Assembly: GCF_003028415.1 (NCBI RefSeq)
Contig: NZ_PYSV01000038.1
Coordinates: 1 to 11,467 of the forward strand
Reading direction: 5' to 3'
Origin: Deinococcus arcticus
Lineage (GTDB): Bacteria > Deinococcota > Deinococci > Deinococcales > Deinococcaceae
Length of the DNA: 11,467 bases
Made by a program: the position numbers and the translations under genes. Shown in pieces: positions 1 through 7,100 of this stretch (position 1 is the stretch's first letter; the number at the start of each line of letters is the position of its first letter). A model generated the notes under the pieces. The model saw only the letters and a program-made list of their open reading frames with translations, was not told the DNA's origin and searched no databases.

Positions 1-2
1 TA

Positions 3-19
3 GACCTCTTGCGAAAGTC
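3..19 (+). repeat. Left terminal inverted repeat of the IS5-family element
   Basis: GACCTCTTGCGAAAGTC is the exact reverse complement of 875-891. It is preceded by TA at 1-2. If the TA is counted as part of the repeat it becomes 19 bp. Confidence 0.92.
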
Positions 20-37
20 GTGAGCTAAGCTGGCAAG

Positions 38-876
38 GTGGAGCGAGACCGTCTGACACGCACGCGGAAGATGAATCGCAAGCAGTTCCGTCGACGCACT
101 GGGGTCTACCCGGAAACCTTCGCTGAGATGGAAGAGGTGCTGACCCTCCGCGAAGGACGGAAAAAGAAATCTGGCCGTCCAGCCGCGCTCAGCGTGGCGG
201 AACAACTGCTGATGACGCTGGAATTCTGGCGCGAGTACCGCACCTTCGCGCACCTGGGCGACGACTGGGGTGTGCACGAAGCCACCGTGCATCGCACGGT
301 GGAACGCGTGGAAGCGGCTCTGGTTGCCAGTGCACGGTTCCAGATGCCCAAGAAACGCGTGTTTCAGGAAGCGCAGCTCGTGTACAGCATCGTCGCGGTC
401 GATGCGTCCGAAGTGCCGTGTGAACGGCCCAAAAAAAGCAGCGCGCGTGGTACAGCGGGAAGAAAAAGCGCCATACGCTGAAGTTTCAGGTGCTGATGTG
501 CACAGTGACGCAGCACATTCTCGGCACGGCCACGAGCGCTGGTGCGGTTCATGACCTGAAACTGTTTCGTCAGTCGGGCGCTCGCTTTCCTCACCAAACA
601 GCGCTGATTGGAGATGCGGGGTATCAGGGCCTCTGGAGAAGCCACGGGCACGCCATCACCACCCATAAGGCGACGCAAGCGTCGCCTCTGTCCGCGGCGC
701 AGCGCCAGGACAACCGTGTCCTGGCGTATACCCGACAAGGGATTGAGCATGTGATCCGTCGCATGAAGATCTTCCGCGTGCTGAAGGGCGTGTACCGACA
801 TCGACGGCGTCGGTTTGCGCTCCGGGTTCAGCTCATCGCCGCGCTGTGCAACCTCACCCAAGCCTGCCCATCATGA
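38..876 (+). CDS. IS5-family DDE transposase, expressed by a -1 frameshift
   Basis: This enzyme cuts and rejoins the ends of its own IS. The first phase (GTG at 38, or ATG at 71) ends at 481; the second phase is open to the stop at 874-876. They join by a -1 shift at the seven A's at 431-437. Reading continues from ...ERPKK into KQRAWYSGKKKRHTLKFQV, giving about 279 aa from GTG, normal for the family. The N-terminus carries a helix-turn-helix-like segment (DDWGVHEATVHRTVERVE). Catalytic residues in the fused numbering are D122 (VAVDASEVP), D193 (LIGDAGYQGL) and E237 (GIEHVIRRMK), and the last has the IS5-type context with basic residues after the glutamate. Neither phase alone carries all three, so the frameshift is needed for activity. 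Slippage could be ribosomal or transcriptional. A simple inactivating indel in the A run is possible but less likely, because both phases are otherwise undamaged. Confidence 0.87.
428..440 (+). promoter_or_regulatory. Programmed frameshift site (A7 slippery run)
   Basis: The sequence CCC AAA AAA AGC in the first phase contains seven consecutive A's (431-437). Moving back one base gives CAA AAA AAG and restores the conserved transposase sequence. Frameshifting on A-runs is established for many IS5-family (IS427-type) transposases. I did not identify a stimulatory stem-loop or upstream Shine-Dalgarno with confidence. Confidence 0.7.
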
Positions 877-891
877 CTTTCGCAAGAGGTC
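875..891 (-). repeat. Right terminal inverted repeat of the IS5-family element
   Basis: GACTTTCGCAAGAGGTC is the reverse complement of the left end and is followed by TA at 892-893. The transposase stop codon TGA (874-876) overlaps its first bases, so the coding region runs right into the end of the element. Confidence 0.92.
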
Positions 892-940
892 TATTGAAAG
901 CCCATCGCAGAACTTTTTGACCACAACACCGCTCTACAGC

Positions 941-3900
941 ATGCCCAAAGAGGCCACAGCCGCCAGCAACACGGTGAAAGTGGTGGAGCAGGTGGCCGTT
1001 GATGGTCCGGTGAAACGCCTGACATCTGCAGCCTCGACTGGGGGCGCCGTGTTGCTCCGTGTGCCTCTGACGAAGGGCAATGTGTCCCTCAACGTGACGC
1101 CTGAACAAATGGAGACCCCAGGGACCTTCACGGCAGAGGTGTTCAATCCCTCTGGCCAGAAGATCAAAACGGCCTCCATTGATCTCGCTGATCCGCAGGG
1201 GATCCACTTTGATGCCGCCGATGTCATTGGAACGGGCCTCTATACAGTCGTGCTTCAGGGCCCTCAATCTTCCGCGATTGACTTGAAAGCGGGGGGCACG
1301 TCCGATCTGACCGTCCCCCTGGCCATGAATACATCCGTTGGCTTCGGCCCCAGCAAAGCCGGACAGTACATCCACTTGCCGCTCACCGCTGAGGACGGCC
1401 CACTTCAATTGGCGTTCAGTAACGTCACTGTCAATGGCAGTGCCAACGTGACCACACCTTCGGCCGGCACCCAACCCCTCCAGGCAGGGACAACCACCTT
1501 CTCCGAAAAGCCAATGTGGGAAGGGCCCCTGGCCGTCAAGGTCGTGCCGGGCGCACGTTCGACGGTCGGCGGCACCCTCAGTGTTCAGGGTACGTTCGTC
1601 GACACCAGTCCAATAGGGGCAGCCCCCCCTCTGTTCACTGCCACCTTTCCGGAGCAGTGGTATCGCCGAAAGATCACCACGGTGGCTGGACAGGCGTTGG
1701 GCATAGCTGTCAGTGACGTCAACCAGCCTGGCGGAGCCAATTACGGTTCTATTGATGCCTGGACTGCCGATGGCTTTTCCAGTGCTATCTACAACGGCGG
1801 TTTCTTCCAGACTTTGATCGTACCGGATCCGGGGAATGGAATGACCCAGGTCACAGCGCGCCCGATGAATGGGGCCACGAGTAACACCCTGAAACTGCAT
1901 GTCGGGCCCTCATTGCCGCTTACGGCAAGCTCAGTCACCATGACAGGCGCGGCCGACGCCCACACGTTCGCGCATGTTCAGGTGGGGCCAACGGAGAAAC
2001 TGCAGGTGGTGATCAGCGGTCTTGGTGTTGGGACGGGGCAGGGCCGGGTATACATGCAGCGGCCCGATAACTACTACACCTACGCCCCAGTCACCAGCGG
2101 CTCGGATCTGATCTTCCGTGCAGATGGAGCTGTGTCGAGCGGCCTCTACGCTGTCACGGTGGATCCCCCAGTCGGCGGCAGTGTGACGGCGCGTTTGAGG
2201 GTGATGACCGCCAATCCAACTGTTGTAGATGATCAATTGGCAACACTTAACACCTTAACAGCCAACGACACCGTAGTTCACAATTTTTCTGGCACAGCGG
2301 CCACGCCACGCTACCTGTTGCTCAACGGGGTGACGTTCAGCGGGGCCACCGGAAGCGGCAAGGCCACCCTCTTCGCCCCCAGTGGCAACCGCACCATTCT
2401 TCCGTTGGCATCCGGCACGAGTCGTATGCTGTCAAACCTCAATCAAGATGGGCCGTACAGCGTGATGCTCGCCCCCCCCGAGGGTGGGAAGATGTCGGGC
2501 CACCTGATGGTGTCTTCAGGCCAGACCCTTCCGAAAGCGGCCGTTACCCCCGTGAACCTGACGGCAGGGCAGGGCAAAGTGATGACTTTCGTTGGTGAAG
2601 CGTCGACGGCGCCCAGCGTGACCCTCAGTGGCATCTCGCCCGTGCCAAGCGCCGCGCAGCCTGTCCGCGTCGTGATCTATCGCCCGGACGGCCTCGCGGT
2701 GGCCAGTCAGATGCTGAGCGCCGCCAGCGGCACATTGACCGTGCCCGGAATCACGAGCAGCACGGCCGGAACGTATGTCGTAGGGGTTTTTCCGCCGGAT
2801 GGTCAGGCAGTCTCATTCAATATCGTCCAAGACACAGCGGCGCCGGTGGCCTCTGTATCTGATAATCAAGTGGTCACTTTCAATACCGCGACCATCAACG
2901 AAGTGTTCGCGAGGAACTTCACAGGCTCCACCACTCCCCGTTACGCTCTGATTCAGGGCCTGACCTACACCGGAGCCACCGGCAACGGCACCGCAGCCTT
3001 ACTCCAGCCAAACGGCAATACCAGCACTGTGGGCCTGCCTTCAGGGTCAAGTTGGATGTTCGGCAACCTGAATCAGAATGGAACCTACAACATCAAGTTC
3101 ACGCCGCCCAGCGGCGGCAAAATGTCCGGCAGCCTGCTGGTCTCTCCAGGACAGGCGCTGACCAAGGGAAGCGTGACGCCCATCAACGTCACCGCAGGCC
3201 AAGGGAAGGTCCTGACGTTCACCGGGGCCGCCTCGACGACGCCGACCGTGACCCTCAGTGGCGTCTCGCCCGTTCCCACCGCCACGCAACCAGTCAAGGT
3301 CGCGATCTACCGTCCGGATGGCAATGTCGTCGCCAGTCAGACGCTGACCTCGGCCAGTGGCACCCTGACGGTTCCGAACATTACGAGCGCGACGGCTGGA
3401 ACCTACGTCATTGGCGTTTTTCCGCCCTCTGGTCAGGCCGTGTCGTTCAACATCGTGCAGGACACCGCGGCCCCGGTCGCCAGCCTGGCCGACGATCAAC
3501 TGCTCAGCTTCAGCACCGCTACAACCAATGAAGCCTTTACCCGGAATTTCACGGGCACCAGCACACCGCGGTACCTCATCCTTCAGGGCCTGACCTACAG
3601 CGGGGCAACCGGAAACGGCACTGCGGCCCTCCTCTCCCCGAGCAACACCACGTCGTCCATCGCACTGCCAACTGGATCAAGCTGGATGTTCGGCAATCTC
3701 AACCAGAGTGGCACGTACAACATCAAGGTTACGCCGCCGAGCGGCGGGAAGGTGTCCGGCCGAGTCATTGAATCGACCGGAAGTGCACTGAGCACGGGCG
3801 TGCAGTCCAGCCACAGTATCGCTGCGGGACAGGGCAAGATTCTGACCTTCGCAGCCGCGTCGGGCACGACACCCAAGTTGACGTTCGCGACCTTGTCCCC

Positions 3901-4099
3901 TGTGCCCACCACATCGGCCCCCGTCACGGTGATGGTCTTCCGGCCGGACGGCAACCGCGTGGCGTCCGCCACCTACACCAGTTCTACGTACAGCACCATC
4001 ACCCTGCCCAGCGTGACCGCCACGACTGCGGGAACGTACGTGGTGGCCGTGTTCCCCCCGAACGGTCAGGCCTTGACCTTCAAGGTCACTCGAAATTGA
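941..4099 (+). CDS. Large secreted beta-sandwich repeat protein (PPC/Ig-like domains), 5' end cut by the IS
   Basis: The frame is open from the IS right end (893) to TGA at 4097-4099. The first ATG outside the IS is at 941 and would give 1052 aa, but it has no convincing ribosome-binding site. The codons between 893 and 940 read like ordinary protein (IESPSQNFLTTTPLYSMPKE), so the true start and an expected signal peptide probably lie upstream of the IS, outside this window. The protein is rich in Thr, Ser, Gly and Val and nearly all beta. It consists of ~105-residue modules with recurring PDG or PSG turns and G-T-Y-x-V/I-x-x-x-P-P endings. These resemble bacterial pre-peptidase C-terminal (PPC) or Ig-like domains. 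Three tandem ~211-aa repeats fill 2228-4096. No enzyme motif is visible. The gene sits 33 bp upstream of the RHS gene and probably shares its transcript. A role as surface scaffold or partner of the RHS protein is inference. Since it lacks a signal peptide in the present frame, it may be a non-functional remnant. Confidence 0.75.
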   Translation: MPKEATAASNTVKVVEQVAVDGPVKRLTSAASTGGAVLLRVPLTKGNVSLNVTPEQMETPGTFTAEVFNPSGQKIKTASIDLADPQGIHFDAADVIGTGLYTVVLQGPQSSAIDLKAGGTSDLTVPLAMNTSVGFGPSKAGQYIHLPLTAEDGPLQLAFSNVTVNGSANVTTPSAGTQPLQAGTTTFSEKPMWEGPLAVKVVPGARSTVGGTLSVQGTFVDTSPIGAAPPLFTATFPEQWYRRKITTVAGQALGIAVSDVNQPGGANYGSIDAWTADGFSSAIYNGGFFQTLIVPDPGNGMTQVTARPMNGATSNTLKLHVGPSLPLTASSVTMTGAADAHTFAHVQVGPTEKLQVVISGLGVGTGQGRVYMQRPDNYYTYAPVTSGSDLIFRADGAVSSGLYAVTVDPPVGGSVTARLRVMTANPTVVDDQLATLNTLTANDTVVHNFSGTAATPRYLLLNGVTFSGATGSGKATLFAPSGNRTILPLASGTSRMLSNLNQDGPYSVMLAPPEGGKMSGHLMVSSGQTLPKAAVTPVNLTAGQGKVMTFVGEASTAPSVTLSGISPVPSAAQPVRVVIYRPDGLAVASQMLSAASGTLTVPGITSSTAGTYVVGVFPPDGQAVSFNIVQDTAAPVASVSDNQVVTFNTATINEVFARNFTGSTTPRYALIQGLTYTGATGNGTAALLQPNGNTSTVGLPSGSSWMFGNLNQNGTYNIKFTPPSGGKMSGSLLVSPGQALTKGSVTPINVTAGQGKVLTFTGAASTTPTVTLSGVSPVPTATQPVKVAIYRPDGNVVASQTLTSASGTLTVPNITSATAGTYVIGVFPPSGQAVSFNIVQDTAAPVASLADDQLLSFSTATTNEAFTRNFTGTSTPRYLILQGLTYSGATGNGTAALLSPSNTTSSIALPTGSSWMFGNLNQSGTYNIKVTPPSGGKVSGRVIESTGSALSTGVQSSHSIAAGQGKILTFAAASGTTPKLTFATLSPVPTTSAPVTVMVFRPDGNRVASATYTSSTYSTITLPSVTATTAGTYVVAVFPPNGQALTFKVTRN
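2228..2860 (+). repeat. Tandem coding repeat 1 of ~211 aa
   Basis: This is the first of three in-frame repeats, measured from the D-D/N-Q codons at 2228. It has two ~105-aa halves: an a half (TPRYLLLNGVTFSGATG ... PPEGGKMSG) and a b half (AGQGKVMTF ... GVFPPDGQAVSFNIVQD). The a half is the most divergent of the three a halves. The b half is very close to that of repeat 2. Confidence 0.85.
2861..3490 (+). repeat. Tandem coding repeat 2 of ~210 aa
   Basis: The repeat is measured from the aligned D-N-Q codons at 2861. Its a half (GLTYTGATGNGTAALL ... SSWMFGNLNQNGTYNIK) closely matches repeat 3, while its b half (TLSGVSPVPTATQPVK ... FNIVQDTAAPVAS) closely matches repeat 1. This staggered similarity suggests that the duplicated unit ran from one b half through the following a half. 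Confidence 0.85.
3491..4096 (+). repeat. Tandem coding repeat 3 (~202 aa, C-terminal)
   Basis: The repeat is measured from the D-D-Q codons at 3491. The a half (GLTYSGATGNGTAALL ... SSWMFGNLNQSGTYNIK) is nearly the same as in repeat 2. The b half has diverged (LTFATLSPVPTTSAPVTVM) and ends the protein at KVTRN, a plain C-terminus with no LPXTG motif, membrane helix or other anchor. Confidence 0.83.
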
Positions 4100-4122
4100 T
4101 GCGTGTCATGTGTGCTTATCAG

Positions 4123-4129
4123 AAGGAGG
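4123..4129 (+). promoter_or_regulatory. Strong Shine-Dalgarno that fixes the RHS start
   Basis: AAGGAGG lies just before ATG 4133, with a short 3-nt gap. It supports ATG 4133 over the upstream in-frame GTG at 4103, which would add ten residues (MSCVLIRRRL) in front of an otherwise textbook signal peptide. Confidence 0.75.
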
Positions 4130-4132
4130 CTT

Positions 4133-7100
4133 ATGCGAAGTTCTAAAGGATTACTCCCCCTGCTCACGGCGCTCTGCGTGTCCTGGGCGATGGCTGCCCC
4201 AGGGCCTCTTGCCAACGGAGCGAACGTCACGTACCTGCCTACTGTTTCGCCTGGGGGCGCTGTCAGTCTTGACGCTGCGCACGCCATGGCGTTCCCTGAA
4301 TCCTCCAGTTGGACGGCAGAAACCCTGGCCAAAGCGAACGTCCTGCTGGTGGCTGGGAATGAGCGTGTCAACGTCAACGCGACCTACTCTGCACCCCTCA
4401 AGGCACTGATCATTCGCCCGGTTCAAAAGCTTCAGCCTGGCACCCAATACACCCTGACCTTGCACGCGGGCCAGAAACGAGAGCAACTGCAGGTGTTGGT
4501 CAACGGCCGCAAAGACGGGAACGGCGTCAATGGCACTCTCTCCAAAGACGGCCTCCGCTGGATTCCTGATCTCTCCCAGAAGCGGGACGACTGGACCACA
4601 GATCTCCCGGATACCAGCCTGCCCGAGGCTAAGCTTCTCCGGGCGCCAGCAGGCACCACGGCGATCAGTGGCCAAGTCAGATTGCTCAATGGCAAGGGCC
4701 TGTCCAGGGTCCGCATTCAAGTCGGAAGGCAGGAAGTCAGGACCGATGTGCAGGGACGTTTCCTGCTGAACAACGTACCAGCCGGTTCAACGACGCTGCT
4801 GATTGATGCGAGGACAGCCAACTCCGGCGTCGTGAAGTACGGCACCTATCAGCAACATCTTCAATTGACCGCAGGGAAAACCAATTTTCTTCCGCAAACG
4901 ATTTGGATTTCCAGAAATGCCACGGAATATGCCACGGCCATTGCCTCACCGACGACCGGCCCAGTTGTCTTGAAGAATCCTGAAATTCCTGGATTAGAGA
5001 TCCGCATTCCCAAAGGCGCAGTCATCAAGGATCTGAACGGGAATGTTGTCAAAGAACTTACGTTGACGCCCATCCCAATCGACCGGGCACCTTTCGCCCT
5101 GCCTCGATTGAATGTCCCCACATACTTCACGGTGCAGCCTGGCGGCGCGCGGATTTACGCAGCGGATGGCAAGACCCCGCTTGGTGCGCAGGTTGTTTAC
5201 CCGAATTACAGTGGAGATGATGTCGGCGCACCGGGTATTTTCTGGAATTACGACCCTCTGGAACGTGGCTGGTACACCTATGGCCGTGGAGCGGTCAGTC
5301 GTGACGGCAGACAGGTGATTCCAAATGAAGGCGTTCAAATTTACGCTTTCACAGGGGCGATGTTCAATGCCCGTCAGCCTGACCCAGATGGCCCCCCAAC
5401 AGAGCCGGACCCAGATGCTCCTACGCCAGATCCGCAAGATCCAGATGATGGCAGCCCAGGCAGTGGTCCTGGTGATCCCTGTCAGTCTCCTGGTGGGAAC
5501 CCGGTTGATTGCTCCAGTGGACATGTCATGCGTGACAGTGTCGATCTCGTGGTGAACGATACTGTTCCAATCGTCTTGTCAAGATCATTCATTCAGGATG
5601 ACAGCAATCGTCGTTCCTTCGGTAAAGCTTGGTCGATGTCTTATGACATGTTCTTGTATTCAAAAACGTATATAGATCCAAGTTACTATAAAGAGGTTGA
5701 CTGGGTTCTTCCAAACGGTCGCAAGATACATTATGTGCGAACTGTTCCGGGTACGGGTTTCACTGATTTTAAAGGAAGGCACTTCGGCTCCAGTAGTGAA
5801 TATTATGGATCAACCGTTGCTTGGGACAGCACTATAGGAGGTTGGCGACTGACCATGAAGGACGGGTCCTACATGAGGATGCCGGAGACTTCAATGGTCA
5901 CAGAAATGGTTGACCGTAACGGGAACAAAATCAACATTACCCGCAACGGGAACGCACCTCAGCGTATTACATCACCTTCCGGCAAGTACATTGACCTCAC
6001 TCTTGACGGAAGCAATCGGATCACAGCGGCCACCACTTCAGATGGTCGTACCGTCAGCTATACCTATGACGCCGATGGTTACCTGACGACCGTGACGTTT
6101 CCCGACGGCACCACTGAACAATATACATACGCCAGCTATCCCAACTACCCGCACAAAATGCTGGTCTCCGTCAAGGACCGGCGCAATGTTATTAAAACAA
6201 CTACCGAATTCTCGAAATATATTGCCAAGCTGAATACTCAATTTCAGTGGGAAGGTGGCACTGGGCCAGGGAGTGAAGGTGGCGGTACCCTAATACGCAC
6301 AGCCACAGCAACTGTGCCGACGAGTGCCAGTTCGCCGCCACCGACTGGCGAAGGCGCTGGTGTTGACAACACAACAGGCTCCGTTTTGAAGTGCACGGTT
6401 TACAAGCCCACAAAGCAAACTTATGCCGATGGTGGCGTTCTAACATTTGAATGGACGCTTGATAACTATTGTCGGATCATGCAGGTCAAGATGACCGACC
6501 CGCGCGGGAATGTCACGATTCGTGAATTCAACATCAGCGGTTCACTTATGAAGGAAACAGTGGCCGCTGGAACAGCATTACAACGTGTGAAGACGGTGAA
6601 TCGTACCAAGGAAAATCCTCGTTACTCCACAAGTGGTGGTAAGCCTCCAACCACTGTATTGCCGAATGATCCAGGTAACGATTCCGGCAGCAATTTCGTT
6701 AGAAGCATCGTGGATAGTGCTGGGCGTACCACAACGTTTACTTATGACGCAATGGGTAACCCTACCCGGTCTGTCGGCCCACAGGGGACCGTGAGCGCGA
6801 CTTATAACAGTCTAGGTCAAGCCCTAACGATCACCAACGAGCTGAATCAGACCATCACCTTCAGCTATGACGCCAGAGGTAACCTGACACAGGTTAAGGA
6901 TGCGCTGAGCCGGATCACGACAATGATATATAACGATAGGGGCCAGTTGACGACTGTGCAGGCTCCTTTGAACAGGGTAACCACGTTCCAATATGATGGC
7001 CCCAATCTTATTTCTATTACGGATCCAATAGGGCGTACTTCGACATTTACGTACAATCAGTATGGATGGGTCAGCTCGCGGACAGATCCTCTTGGTCGTG

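Larger units (their letters stand above)
1..893 (+). mobile_element. Complete IS5-family insertion sequence
   Basis: The element is bounded by perfect 17-bp inverted repeats (3-19 and 875-891), each flanked on the outside by TA. This fits either a 2-bp TA target duplication or a 19-bp repeat that includes TA. Beyond the 19 bp, three of the next four bases also match in inverted orientation. Inside lies one transposase in two overlapping phases, whose stop codon sits inside the right repeat. Both ends and all three catalytic residues are present, so the copy looks intact and potentially mobile. It has landed at or in the 5' end of the next large gene, in the same orientation. The family call rests on transposase motifs, the two-frame layout and the size (~890 bp). 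I cannot name the exact IS. The base before the left end lies outside the window, so the target duplication cannot be fully confirmed. Confidence 0.9.

Noticed and set aside
270..554. Third-phase open frame over the IS5 transposase
   Set aside because: It is antiphase to both conserved transposase halves and its sequence is Arg/Ser/Cys-rich with no motif. It is an overlap artefact.
894..940. Possible promoter just outside the IS right end (TTGAAA, TTGACC)
   Set aside because: Neither -35-like hexamer has a reasonable -10 at 16-18 bp, so I see no supported promoter driving the beheaded gene.
854..1900. Long minus-strand open frame (348 aa) opposite the beta-sandwich gene
   Set aside because: It is rich in Arg, Gly and His with no recognisable domain, and lies opposite a clearly coding + strand repeat protein. 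It is a shadow frame of GC-rich DNA.
2228..4096. CRISPR array or DNA-level regulatory repeats
   Set aside because: The ~630-bp periodicity is in-frame, amino-acid level repetition within one gene, with no short repeat-spacer structure.
6200..6720. Broken or missing YD repeats in the middle of the RHS protein
   Set aside because: The frame is intact and YD repeats resume normally. This is better explained as a non-YD insert with a Gly-rich loop, not damage.
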